This document shows, piece after piece, positions 33,206 to 45,086 of a DNA stretch of 64,000 bases. Origin of the DNA: Salticus scenicus. Lineage: Eukaryota; Arthropoda; Arachnida; Araneae; Salticidae. The notes under the pieces were generated by a model. The model did no database searches and had not been told where the DNA came from. It saw only the letters and a list, made by a program, of their open reading frames with translations. Both the position numbers and the translations under genes were made by a program. The stretch covers positions 40,230,686 through 40,294,685 of the forward strand of contig OZ005654.1 of the NCBI GenBank assembly GCA_963930645.1, read 5' to 3'. How positions within the stretch are numbered: position 1 is the first letter of the stretch; each line of letters starts with the position of its first letter.

Positions 33206-34598
33206 TCATTTAAAGAACAAACAAAATAGAGAAACTGAAGTGTCACTCACATTTCCAATAAGCCATCATCGCGTTATGCCATAACTGATGTTATAGATTG
33301 TACCTGAGAGCAAAACACGGAATTATGCTGCACTTTTCTTAGACTATTATTGTGTATAAGTTTGCCAAACTTTACACCTATGTGACAGAGCTTTTTAATC
33401 CTTTCCAACAAAGTTGAAAAGTGCTTATGACTTCAGTTTATCTGTCTGTCTGCCTGTCTGCGCTCTAACTCACGTAAATATTTATGGAATTTCTTGAAAC
33501 TGATCTATGTCATTCAAGTTCACCGTGAGATGTTCCTTATTGAAAATGGGGGTAAATACCACCACTGGTTTGCCTATAAGGGACACCATGAAAGAATTAC
33601 AAAACATTGCGTTTTAGGAGAGGTATTTCTATCGATCTTATTTTAATACCTTTATTTTGATCATAATGAAATAGCTATCACTAATACATATATACACAAG
33701 AAAATGCTTTCCATAGAATATAATTTGATTAGCATTGAGGTTTGCAAGGCCACGCAAAAATATTCAGTTACCAGTTAATGCCTATAATTGGAATTTGCTG
33801 GAATTACATTTTCGTTTGCATCAATCGGTTTTAATACTTTCTAACGGTGTTTACGAGTGATTATGATTTGAATTCGTGTATCAGTTTTTCTTTCTGCCCG
33901 TCTGCCTATGTGAACGGCTGACCGCCTCCAGCGTTCATACATATTTCCAGAATTTTTATAAAATGGTGTTATATTATTCAAATTCGCTATGGAGTGTTCC
34001 CTATTTAAAATGATACAAATTGCACAATTGGTTTATGTACAGGGTAATGCAAAAGTAGGCCGATGTATTGCGTTTTATGAGAAGCATTTTTAAAAACCCT
34101 AATTAAGTAATTTCGTACTGCATAAATCATAATGAAATTGACATCTATTGTTCAGATATCTTCTATAGAATAGGGCATATTTAGCATTAAGGTTTACAGG
34201 GATGCATTAAAATATTCAAGTATTCTAAGGACTACAATTGGAAACTGCTGGAATTCCATGTCCGTTTGTGCTAAGCGTTTTTAACTTTCTGCAAGAATGT
34301 TTACTAGCGATTATGAATTCAGTTAGTTTATCTATATGTATTTCAGTCCATCTCTCTGTCCACTATGTGATCACATAGCAAAATACACTGGAAGTTAAAC
34401 GATGCAACGAGCACATATATTTGGAAAGTGTTAATAACCTATGCGTACTGCATTATTTTTCGTTCTTGTTAAAAAAAAAATTGTGATAATTTAATTTAAG
34501 TAATGCATAATGGCTGATAGATGTTTTGTCGCCCTTTTTGAGATTACATATTCCCCTGTCATGTAGTTTTTTTCAGGTTTAATGTAGCTTTATCACCA
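33206..34598. repeat. Diverged ~430-bp repeat units
   Basis: Three units share ordered words: AAAGTG-TTA-GACTTCAGTTTATCTGTCTGTC (33415), ...GATTATGATTTGAATTC...TTTCTGCCCGTCTGCC (33860) and ...GATTATGAATTCAGTTAGTTTATC (34310), each followed by a TATTCAAATTC / TGTTCC segment. Similar words recur inverted at 38480-38620. No gene. Confidence 0.5.
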
Positions 34599-35780
34599 AC
34601 TAGTTCAACCCGTGGCTGAACCTGGCCACTCGTTGCCATGGCTCTAATAGACATGACCCGCTTCGTTATTCGCTGGTCACTATATTTAAATAATTTCTCA
34701 AAATTCTATATCAGTTATTAATGTAAAAAATAAATAAACAAATAAATAAAAATAAATAAATAAATAAAAACATTTCATTGAAATAAGTCAAAACTTCGAT
34801 TTGGGTACTCGCTTCCTTTAGCAATAGCTTTCATGCTCGCACAGTGCTGATCTCACTGACTGCGGCAGCAGTGTCTTACTCGAACGCATGCAGAAACAAA
34901 CATATTTATACAAGAACTTTGGTTGTGTCATCAATATATTTGGCAACGTCTTTCCGGCTTGAACTATGTTGGGCCTCCTCCATTTACCCATTTTAATATT
35001 ACAGGCACGAACGTATGTATAATCAGTTCTCAGACGCGAGAACCAACCCACACATAAAAAATCGACTTTCTGGAATAATTGGGTACGAAGTTACGCTTGG
35101 AAACGTGTTTTTTGTCTACCCCCCCAGTCGTTAAAAGAGAGAAAGGGAGAAATTTCGAAAAATCCTTCTATAGTGTGCTGGATACACATAAATAACCCAC
35201 ACATTAAAATATTGCCTTCCGAGGATAATTTGGAGCAGAGATACGCTTGTAAACGGGTTTTTTGCTCCCCCCCTCCCTTTCTCGCTCCAAAGAGGGGAGA
35301 GAGGGAAATTTCGACACATTGTAAAGGGAATTTCCGAAATTTTACTTACCTTTAACTAACCCACATACCGAAAATCTATTTTCTGGAATATTTTAAAGTA
35401 TAGTTGCTCTTAGAAATATGCTCCCCTCCCTCACGTCTTAAAGGGAAAAAGGTAATTTCGTAATACCTTGTCTATGAATGCGAGCATTCAAATGCAACGT
35501 TGTGTCAAAATTTCAAAGCAATCGCTGATTTCGGAGATTTAAGATTGAACTTTCGGGGATTTAAGATTTTGAAAAAACGATTACTCTTGAAAAAGTGTTT
35601 TTGCCCCCTCCAGCCCCTGAAGGGGCAGAGGGCTGAGGAGATTTCGCAAAACCGCTTATATAAAACCCCGCTCGTTTTCGAATGCAACGTTGTATCAAAT
35701 TTTTAAAGCAATCGATCGACTACTTTTCGAGTTTTGCGAGCACAAGCTAATGCAGACTGAACTTATATATATATATGTAA
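34599..35780. repeat. Repeat unit starting AACTAGTTCAACCCG with ~160-bp tandem array
   Basis: 34599-34690 has a hairpin-like start (AACTAGTTCAACCCGTGGCTGAACC). From 35045 four diverged tandem units of 150-170 bp follow, marked by AACCCACACATA (35045, 35192, 35357), a C-run with GGGGAGAG-like partner, and AATGCAACGTTGTNTCAAA (35487, 35682). It ends at a TA-rich run near 35765. This resembles the internal structure of large non-autonomous Helitrons. Confidence 0.5.
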
Positions 35781-36102
35781 TTATATTAGAACGATACAGA
35801 AAGTTTCATAGCAATTACTGCTATTTTTGGTATTAATAAAAGAATTATAAATTGAAACATCAGACAAAATTATTATTATTTTTTTTATAATCCTGTATTG
35901 TATTTTCCAAATGGATTACACAGATGGATTATTCTGTAATGCATTTATTATATAACACCGTTACCACAATCTCTTTTTTAACTTCTTAAAAAAAAAATGT
36001 ATGTATATATTTCGATGCTATACATAGTTGTAATGGATGAAATGCAGACACTGTCGAATAGGCAATAAAATTTGTCACAAGTTTCTAATTAAACTTATAC
36101 TA
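35781..36102. other. AT-rich intron, no feature seen
   Basis: No recognised repeat or exon-like frame. Confidence 0.45.
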
Positions 36103-36313
36103 CAGTCGGCAGCAAAATTATTGAAGCGCTAGCAATAATTCGTATTTGAAAGATGTGCACCTAATACTGTTTTGTTAAGCAAATATTTGTCGAGTCATGA
36201 CCTTAGTCTTATGCTGTTTATAAAAAAGTAGGTTGATCATAAAAATTAGCGATCAAACTAAAAAAAAAAAAAAAAAATATGGATGTGTGCTTCAATAATT
36301 TTGCTGCTGACTG
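36103..36313. mobile_element. MITE C copy 1, Tc1/mariner-type
   Basis: Inverted ends CAGTCGGCAGCAAAATTATT / AATAATTTTGCTGCTGACTG with TA on both sides (36101-36102, 36314-36315). 211 bp with an internal poly-A. It ends 49 bp from the donor site of exon A. The same family is at 36949 and 57780, and MITE B is a close relative. Confidence 0.9.
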
Positions 36314-36363
36314 TATCACCGTCCTTTAGAACGAATACTTTAATGAAACTATTAATTTCTTAC

Positions 36364-36617
36364 TTTATCTTCTGGAAACTTTTTAAAGTACTCATCCAGT
36401 CGGTCTTCAGGACAGTAGGGTGGTGTCCATGCGTACTGTGGATGTGGTTTTATTTCTGGCTCTTTCGAGAATGCTTTCAGATATTTCTTCAAATGATCCG
36501 CGTCGTCTTCGGTTAAAGGATGGTCTTTCCAAGCTTTCTGACAAACCTTGCACTGCTTTCGGAAAGGATGCGGAGCGAAAACTTCACATGGCTCTTCTTC
36601 AATACCTTTATCCATAC
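36364..36617 (-). CDS. PET-LIM gene, exon A: Cys-rich head and start of PET domain
   Basis: 254 nt between acceptor TTTTACGGTGTCAG and donor AAA/GTAAGA; it starts with two bases of a split codon and ends in phase 0. The residues include EEPCEVFAPHPFRKQCKVCQ, which lines up with the testin N-terminal segment (C...GFELHFWRKICRNCKC), and later PQYAWTPPYCPEDRLDEYFK ending in PEDK, the first part of a PET domain (Y-W-PP-G...Y...LPEEK). Joined in frame to exon B it makes a standard PET domain. An ATG at 36615-36613 could be a start if the acceptor is not used, but the testin N-terminus usually extends further and the acceptor looks good, so I treat this as an internal exon. The combination of head plus PET favours testin over prickle, which lacks the cysteine-rich head; a Limpet-type gene remains possible. 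Confidence 0.87.
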
Positions 36618-36899
36618 CTGACACCGTAAAATAAATCAGATAATTTACTTAATGTCACTTATTAAAAGCTGAACTTAATCCAGAAAGTATAAAGTCTTTA
36701 ACAAGTTAAAAATAGAGATATAGGATATGAATCTTTCGTCTGAATGATCAGTTTAAATTTAAGCAATAATAATAATAAAAAAAAAATTCTGTCAAAGTCC
36801 GAATTGAATTTAGTACGATATAACTAATTTGCATATTTAAAATTCTATATAAAAAATAAATAAAAATAATAATTTTTTAAATCACTTTTGAATGTTTGT

Positions 36900-37510
36900 T
36901 GGCTATGAAGATATAGCCAACAAATATTCAGAAACCATAATCAATATACAGGCGGCAGCAAAATTATTGAAGTACTAGCAATAATTCCTACTTAAAAGAC
37001 GGACACCTAATATTGTTTTGTTAAGTAAATATTTGTCGAGTCATGATCTTAGTCTTATACTGTTTATAAAAAAGTAAGTTGGTTATAAAAATTAGCGATT
37101 AAACTCTAATATATATATATATATATATATACGAAAAATGTGGATGTGTGCTCTTCAATAATTTTGCTGCCGAGTGCATATCATGAAGATATCGCCAACA
37201 AATATTCAGAAGCTATTATCAATGCATATCCTGAAGGTATTGCCAACAAATATCCAGAAGTCATCATCGATATATATTCAGAAGATATCGCCAATAAATA
37301 TTAAGACGTCATCATCAATATATATCCAGAAGATATCACCAACAATTAGTCACAAGCTAACATCAATATATATCCAGAAGGTATATAACCAACAATTATT
37401 CAGAAACTAACATCAATACTTATTCAGAAGATGTAGCCAACAAATATTCAGAAGTCATCATCAATACTTATTCAGAAGATATTGTGAACAAATATCCAGA
37501 AGCCATCCAA
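36900..37510. repeat. 48-bp minisatellite interrupted by MITE C copy 2
   Basis: About eight units like GAAGATATCGCCAACAAATA then TTCAGAAGTCATCATCAATATATA run from 36900 to 37510, with MITE C inserted at 36949. The unit is 48 bp, so frames stay open over several units, but stops occur and no start or family match exists; I do not call a gene. It lies about 280 bp upstream of exon A. Confidence 0.85.
36949..37176. mobile_element. MITE C copy 2 inside the minisatellite
   Basis: Left end CAGGCGGCAGCAAAATTATT, right end AATAATTTTGCTGCCGAGTG; TA at 36947-36948 and a mutated TA (CA) on the right. A (TA)n run lies inside at 37110-37131. The minisatellite is present on both sides, so the MITE is younger than the array. 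Confidence 0.82.
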
Positions 37511-38300
37511 TTTATGAATGGTGATGGTCTCGGATACCGAAATCGGCAACTGTTTTTTTTTTTTTTTTTTACATACAATCAAGGATGATTTTCTCACTTA
37601 TCAGTAGGTTTTGAAAGATGTAAAAGTTTTTGCAAATTTGACATAATATTTTATGATAGTTTAAGAAATTAAATGCAAAAATTGGATTTTGGCGGGCATC
37701 TTGAGAAATCCAAATTGTAATATCATAAAAGGCGACAATGCAAAATCGCTGTCTGAAAGAAATAGTCCTGTCGTACTACTACTACTAGTTATTACTAACA
37801 ACTAACAACAATAATATAGTAAGACACACTCTTTTATTCAAAAATGTAATAAAACTCAGATTTCGTGGAACTTGATTAAAAAGTAATCGTAATATTTGAC
37901 ACAGGCAGATAAGATTTTACTGTCCATGAGGAGATAGGACTCTGAAATAGGGACCCTGATTCTTGTGTATCGTAATGTCATCGATTTCGGCTATAAACTC
38001 GTGGAAAAGCATTGAGCAAAAACGGTTTAGTGGAAGTAGGTTAAAAATGGACTACAATATCTGTCCCCGACAGTTCAAACAACCACGTTAAATAAAAGTG
38101 TGTAAAAAAAAGAAAGAAAACATCATTCGGCTTGCATAGATTATGGAATACTTTCCAACTGTATTTACCCGTTACATTATATATAGAATTAAGTTGTGAA
38201 GATCCTTCTTTAGTAAATTGCAGCTGAAAATTGATCTACAGCAATTTCTGTAATGAATTTGTAAATATTTGTGTGGTTCTGAGGAATCCTTAATAATAAT
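37511..38300. other. Sequence with poly-T and short repeat words, no gene
   Basis: Poly-T at 37553-37570. CAAAATCGCTGTCTGAAAGAAAT at 37742 recurs, slightly changed, near 52669, so part of this is dispersed repeat. No exon signal. Confidence 0.4.
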
Positions 38301-39900
38301 CATGCCAATTTTTATAGGGAACACATTTTATTGCATTTGAACAGTGTCTGTTAATTTTGTCATGTTTAAGTGCGCTATAAATATGTTGAAATCTAATATG
38401 TTGAAGCGTAATGTTTTCGAATTATTTTATGAGTTCTTGTACAGAAACAAGTTAAACTACATGTTTGGTTTTTAATGAGTAACATTCTACAGTAAATCTG
38501 TAATACCTGAATGACATATATCCATTTCAAGAAATTCTGAGAACATTTATAAAAATGAGAACGCAGACAGACAAATAAACAGACAAACCGAAATCATAAA
38601 TTTTTTTTTAAACTTCATTAGAAAGTGTTAAAACCGTATAACACAAGTGAAAAACCATTTCGAATACTTTTTTTTTAAATTACCTAATCTGTAAATTTAA
38701 ACGCGAAATACCACTCCTTAATTCATCTATCAACGCCGAATTCAAACTGTTGAAGCTAAACACGTGACGTTTGGGCAGTAGGTTCTTTTCATGATGTAGG
38801 GGATTATTAAGAATGAATTCAATGAAATTCGTACCTCAAGTAGTTGAAAAGTGGTGACAAAGTTCTTGAACCTTTTCCTCGTATCTCTGCAATGGTTTCT
38901 AGTATAAGTTTGAAATTAAAGAAATGTCTCTTCTTTGGGCCTAATTAAGGTAAAATATGAAAATCTTCTGAAATTAAATTCTCAAGGGGTGAAAAAAAGT
39001 ATTACTATTTTAAGCCTTATGACTGTAGATCTGAGATGGTTTCCAGAAGAAACTTGAAAATTAGAAGCAAAACATCACTCATTCATTGATTCATTTATCA
39101 ACGCCGAGTCCAAGCCACTGAAGTTAAAAATACGACATTTGAATAGCAGGTTACTCTCATGATGTCGGAGATCAATAAAAACGAATTTAATGAAATTTAA
39201 CCCATAAGGGTGTCGAAATTTTGAGCCCTATCACTGTTATTACAATTAGCTCACCTTATCATTATCTTTGCAGTGGCTTCCAATAAAAAACTGAAACTTA
39301 GAAAAATTCTCTCCTTTGGCCGTAATTAATTAACCTAACATGATGTGGAAAGTTATTTTCTCTAATTATGTAGAAGCTCAGTAAGAACGGAATTAACGAA
39401 ATTTAACCTTTAAGGGTTTAAAGGGGTGTTGAAACTCTTGAATCTTTTCGCCACCTTTTAGATGTGGTTTCTAACAGAAGTTTGAAATTTAGTAAAATCT
39501 TTCCTCTTAAGCCATAATTGAGATAAAAGAACAGAATTTTCCGAAATTCAACATTCATTACAGAAATTGCTGTAGATCAATTTTCAATTGCATTGCACTG
39601 AAGAAGAGTAAATATAACTTAGTATTTATCACCGTATATCTGCAGTGGTTTCCTGTAGAAGCTTAAAATTTAGCAAAATGTCTCCTATTAGGCTTTAATT
39701 ACGGTATAAGGTGATGATCTTTTGAAATTCAATTCCTAAGGAGGTGAAGAAAGATTTTCAGGTGTTTAAGGTAATCATCAGTGTGGATGATTAAGGTTAA
39801 AGTATGATGGTAAAAGATGAAGATCTTCCGAAAAAAGGGGTGAAAGAGGTATTTCTGGGTGTATTTCTACAAATTTTTATTTTTCAATAGATTTGAACGA
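38301..39900. repeat. Strongly diverged ~330-bp tandem units
   Basis: Three to four units share ordered words: ATTCATNTATCAACGCCGA (38720, 39091), CATGATGT-GGAGAT/GGGGAT-AATAA (38791, 39158), TGCAGTGGTTTC (39646) and similar, GAAATTTAACC-TAAGGG, and TCTCC-TTNGGCC-TAATTA. Probably the body of an old large non-autonomous transposon. Confidence 0.5.
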
Positions 39901-40198
39901 AGCTTGATATTCGACAGAATTTAGAATAAGCAATTTCTTTTCAACGGGTTAAATTAATTAGCTTTACTTTTAAGTTTTCTTTTTAAAAATTTTCTTTTTC
40001 TATGCGCGGAAAATGGACAGAATCGGTTGAAATCATACTGTAACTCCAAATCCTATAAGGCATAATAAAAGTTTTTTTTTTTTTTTTGTTTTGTAACGTG
40101 TGTGATTTGTGCGAATACATATTTTCATATACATCGCTCCATACCAAGTTTTGAACGATTCTGTGAATATAATTTTCTTAAATATCTTCAAAAGAGAA

Positions 40199-40808
40199 AG
40201 ACACGGAAAGACCAATAAGGGTAGACAACTAGATGTTATAACAAACCTATATATAGGCTGACCAGATCAAAGTACCTTTATAATAGAAAAGCATAAAAAA
40301 TTGCTACAATTATCAAATTATGGATGCATTTTTTCATTCCTAATAAATGAGGACTAAAAATAAAGTGTTACTGATTAATAATTTAGTTTGTACAATTTTT
40401 TAAAACTTAGAAAAATGCCTTCCAAAAAAAAGGGCGTCCCCATTTGTCCCCAGAAAATGGGGACGTTTGGTCAGTATACCTATATACCAATATGCAACGT
40501 TTTACGTCCAACCGTTTTTGACTTATGTGAGATACACACATAGGTACACACAGATGTCACGAAAAATCGTGCAAAGTCGTAGATCTTGCAAAGTTGTAGA
40601 GTGCAAAGTCGTAGAGTCAAAGTCGAGGACCTCTAAAACGAGAGCTCGTATTAAGACGAAACTTGGAGGTGTACAACTAGTTATCATGACAGTCACACAT
40701 ATAAATTTACAACATTCTACGATGATTCATGTTTGAGCTATGAGAGACATAAAATCCATTTCGCAAATCGGGAATACAATACTTCCTCATAATTTGTATG
40801 AGGAAGTG
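40199..40808 (+). mobile_element. HINE-B copy 3 (5' truncated), interrupted by a hAT-like MITE
   Basis: Starts inside the family at ACTAGATGTTATAACAAACCTA, continues with ACGTCCAACCGTTTTTGACTTATG, GTCACGAAAAATCGTGCAAAGTCG (locally triplicated at 40575-40625), AAATCGGGAATACAATAC and ends with hairpin TACTTCCTCATA / TATGAGGAAGTG. MITE at 40254-40478. Confidence 0.8.
40254..40478. mobile_element. hAT-like MITE inside HINE-B copy 3
   Basis: Flanked by an exact 8-bp duplication CCTATATA (40246-40253 and 40479-40486). Ends TAGGCTGACCA and TGGTCAGTATA are inverted with two mismatches; GGGACG-TTTGGTCAG near the right end resembles hAT termini. 225 bp, no coding. Confidence 0.82.
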
Positions 40809-41129
40809 AAATAGCTTTAAAAATTTCATATTTATTTAATTAAGCGCCATTTTAATCTTAGCCGTATGTTAGAAATATCAACAGAATATAACAAAATTGT
40901 CACAAATTAACTAAAAATTGCAAGAATAAAAAGTATCAAAATAGGTACTAGTTTTTTTTTTTAGTTCGTGAAAATTTTCGACCTCGGTTTTCTGGCTTTT
41001 TTACACGTTTTCAGCTGTGAGGAATCCGAAAATGACAAAATTTGTATGGTGTCTGTCCGTCTGTAGGGTGTCTTTTAGTTTATTAGCCCGTTAGTGAGTT
41101 TCTTAGTCTGTGTACACGATATCGCCAGA
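40809..41129. other. Intron-external AT-rich sequence with HINE-like tail (minus strand)
   Basis: 40965-41010 (GTGAAAATTTTCGACCTCGG ... TTTACACGTTTT) is the reverse complement of the HINE-C tail, followed by GTCTGTCCGTCTG. It is an edge of a related Helentron-like element in minus orientation; its terminal hairpin is not visible. Confidence 0.45.
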
Positions 41130-41970
41130 ACAAATAGTCGCATAGAAGTCAGATCAGTTTTAAAATATTACTTTCGACACTGGCAAGAACCCTATTCATT
41201 TGCAACATTCGAATTAAAAAACTTCGTAAGTTATTAGAAATTTACGATTCTCTTAACATGGAATAGGGCAAAATTCCACTTAAACGTCCTTTAAGTAGAA
41301 AATTTTTACTGTAAAGATTTCAGGACAGTTTTAAAATATCAGTTTTGAATTCGGAATGAACATCATTGACTACTTTGAAAGTTTCGCAAGTTATTTGTAA
41401 TTTAAGAATTTCTTAACATGGCAGAGTAGGGCAAAATTTCACATAAACGTCAATCTTGAGGGATAATTTCATCGTAAAGATGTCAGATCACTTTTGAAAT
41501 ATTTAGGATACTGGCATGGATATTATTGACTATGAATTTTCCAATATAAAAATTTCGTAAGTTATTTTAAATTTACAAATTTCTTAAAAGGCAGAATAGG
41601 GTAAAATTTCACATAAACGTCAATCTTGAGGGATATTATCATCGTAAAGATGTCAAACCAATTTGAAATATTATTTAGGATACTGGCATGAATATCATGG
41701 ACTATGATTTTTCAAATTAAAAAAATTCGAAAGTTATTTGGAATTTACGATTTACTTAACATGGAAGAATAGGGCAAAATTGAGCATAAACGTCCATTTT
41801 GAGGATCATAAACATATCAGACAACTTCAAAATAACATTATGATACTTATTGGAACATGATTGACTGCAAATATTCTAATAGGAAAATTTCGTAAGTTAT
41901 TCGTAATTTAAGATTTTAACAACATAGCGAAATTAGCAATTTTCATATAAAGAGGAATTTTGAGGATTAT
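41130..41970. repeat. ~165-bp tandem array, five diverged units
   Basis: Landmarks recur at even spacing: TTCGTAAGTTATT (41224, 41389, 41555, 41727, 41889), AATAGGGCAAAATT-CACATAAACGTC, and CGTAAAGATGTCAGA. Units are 80-90% alike. No start, stop or domain pattern. Probably the tandem body of the Helentron-like element at its left. Confidence 0.72.
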
Positions 41971-43118
41971 TGTATTGGAAATAGTAGCATGAAAACTAAA
42001 CCATGGAACTGACTCTGATAAAATAAATTAATAGATTAGAATAAGATAAATATATCGAAGTGAACGGTGGATAGCCTATTAGGCGGGGATTTCATTCTGT
42101 CACTGTGTTTAGCTTTGGTCAAATTCATTTCTCTTAACATGATTATAATATGTCTCGCACTAGAAATTTCTGAGAACATAAATATTATGGGCAACTGAGC
42201 AGAGTCCACCTGTGCCAACTATTTTTTTTTACAAGAAACTGTAAAAATAAATAAATAAAAAATAAAATAAAATAAGTAAAAATAAAAATAAATAAATGAA
42301 TAAAATAAAATAAAATTCTTTAAACTTTTTAAACTAAAACTGTACCCAGTATTATTTGGTTTATAAATCTAGGATTAAATGTATCTTATGCGTAACCAGG
42401 GTGGATTCATTGGGTCCCTGTCAATAAGTGAATTCAAATTGATGTTGATGGATAAAAAAATAATTGCAATCTTATAACTAGTGTTTTGGTTGGAATGTAG
42501 TTTAACTTAACCCATAATTTGGAGACCTGATTTTTCTCTTTTGATTAGGCGAAAATATTCTAGGAATGATATAAATGGTATAACGCACTAGGCTTGAGAA
42601 AATTTGGGGAAAAAACATGCCTATCACAACAGCGAGGTAAAATGCTTCTTTGCCGATTTTCATTCTGTGTGTTATAAACATTTTGGTACAGCTTTAGTAT
42701 GAGGTGACCCATGGCGAGTTTTCGAGTTTTTGTCGCGGAAATAAAATAGATTTTTGATAACAAATCATTTGTAGATATATATATATATATATATGTTTGA
42801 AATTGTATGTAATGTATGAAATTGTTTGTATTTATTAATGAATTTATAGATAATTGTATGTATTCACTTATGCATGATGAAATCGTATGTACTTATTGAA
42901 AAAGAAAAAGGAGTTAGATTTCATTTTACAAATTATGATTGAAATTATAACTATTGATTTAAAAGAGCAAAAGGGGACAACTTTAGTAACCCCTTCGCGA
43001 CTTTAAAATCTTGTGTCAAAGTGGTTGAATCGTGCTTTACCGAAATTATTTTCGAGACCATGGTAGCCATACCCATTTTCTATCCACGCGTTAAAAATAT
43101 AAATTATAAAAAACTGAA

Positions 43119-43150
<32 letters not shown>

Positions 43151-43385
43151 GAAATATATAAATAAACTAATAAAAAGAAAAATAAATAAATAAATAAATA
43201 AAAGAAATTAATAATAATAATGATAAAAGAAATCCCTAAGCCCATTTTTGTTTTCTAGGCAATAGATGTAAAATTCTGCACAAAACAGAATTTAATTTAA
43301 TACAACAGGAGTTACTACACTGGTTTTCAAAATTTCAGCAACAACATGTTTTCTCATTTTCTTCTTTTGCACATAACTCTTAAAC
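41971..43385. other. AT-rich sequence and simple repeats, no gene
   Basis: Contains (AAATA)n-type runs at 42240-42320 and 43120-43205, (TA)n at 42775-42793 and GTATGTA-rich repeats at 42805-42895. GGTACAGCTTTAGTATG at 42687 recurs at 52748, marking a dispersed repeat. Confidence 0.45.
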
Positions 43386-43453
43386 AAACTAGTATGTTGT
43401 GGCCACCACAAGACTTTCTTCTAAATTTTCCTATACAAATTCACTCAGTAACA

Positions 43454-43495
<42 letters not shown>

Positions 43496-43928
43496 AAGTT
43501 TTTTTCGTTAAAAGTAAAAAAATCGATAACTTTGTTTTAAATTATCACATATTTATAGTTCAACCATTCGTTTTAAAAGTATTGACGAGATCTTTCGAAA
43601 GATACCCATCTTAAAAATTTACCCCCCCCCCCCCCCCAGAGGGGGAAGCGATGCCCCCACATGCAAAAAATTTTTTTCCTAATTAACTAGTACCATTATC
43701 AATAATTCATATTAATTTTAGAATCACAGGTTAAGAATAACTCTCATGATGTACATTTATACGAAAGTTTGTCCTATAATGCCATGTTAAAAATTTAGAA
43801 AAAATACGATCACAGCGCCTCCTGTTGTGCGATTGATCCCTAAATCTAATCAACACCAGTTTATGTGAGGGGCCAACTAAATACCAAGTTTTGTTAAATT
43901 TCGACTAAAAAAAATTAAAAAAAAAAAC

Positions 43929-43961
<33 letters not shown>

Positions 43962-44607
43962 TAAAAAGTAAAAAAAATCGATAACTTTGTTTTAAATTAT
44001 CACAGATTTATAGTTCAACCATTCGTTTTAAAGGTATTGATGAGACCTTTCGAAAGATACCCATCTTGAAAATTTACTCCCCTCGAGGGGGGGGGACTTC
44101 CCCCTCAGGGGGGTTGACGAGGCTCTTACACATACAAAAAAATTTTCCCAGTTGACTGTCTCTATTATAAATAATTCTTGAAAATTTCATAATGATTACT
44201 AAACAATAATTCTATTTATGCACATTTATACAAAATTTTGACCTATATCACAATGTTAAAAATTTAGAAAAATCGGGATGGCAACGCAACCTGTAAGACA
44301 ATTTTTACCAAAAGTTGATAGGTACTAATTTATGTCAAGGTGCAACTACATACCAATTTGTATGAAATTCTGTGCAGCAGTTCTTGAGATACAGTTGCCA
44401 CAAAATTTTGTCACACACACACACACAGACAGACTGACAGACAGACAGAGACAGACAGACAGACAGACAGAGACAGACAGACAGACATTTTCTAAAAATT
44501 GTCAAATCGTGTTCTACAGCTCTCATAACGTATAAATCCATCAAAAACCCGAGGTCGAAAATTTTTACGAATCCAATACTTTCTTCTATTGAATATAGAA
44601 GAAAGTA
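43386..44607 (+). mobile_element. HINE-C copy 2 with internal duplication
   Basis: Starts with ACTAGTATGTTGTGGCCACC / ACAAGACTTTCTTC (palindrome TTGTGG-CCA-CCACAA) and ends with hairpin TACTTTCTTCTAT / ATAGAAGAAAGTA at 44577-44607. A ~170-bp segment (ATCGATAACTTTGTTTTAAATTATCACA ... GAAAGATACCCATCTT plus C-run) occurs twice, at 43517 and 43977, so two copies have fused or the segment duplicated. The tail has CAGACAGA microsatellite 44418-44487. Poly-A/T runs at 43459 and 43929. Confidence 0.82.
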
Positions 44608-45052
44608 ATAAACATATGAACATAAAATTTGGATCACATGTTTGTTAACATACCATTAATCGAATTTTATATAACTTTAGCATAAGTAATAAACTTAAAT
44701 TAATAATTATTCATTTTTTCTCAAATATAAGCTTTCGAAAAAATGAAAAGTTTCAACAATTTTAGGAAAGAAAACTTGATGAAAATTGTTTTTAAGGATG
44801 GAATATAAATGAGTGAAGACGGGCATGCATGCCTTCAAATGTTAAACTAAATCCCGATTTTTCTTTCTGTATTCGCTTTTCTTTTTCTTTTAAAACGGAC
44901 TTTTTGAAAAAATAGAATTACTAATTTATAAACTATGCTCAACACCAGAATAATAATAACGTCGATAAATAAATTTATAATGAACGTCTTATCCAACTTT
45001 CATGCTTGTATGTATATTGTTTAAAAAGTTATTCACACGCGGAAAAAAGAAG

Positions 45053-45086
<34 letters not shown>

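Noticed and set aside
36420..36629. 69-codon plus-strand frame over exon A
   Set aside because: Shadow of the minus-strand PET exon, which has splice sites and family similarity.
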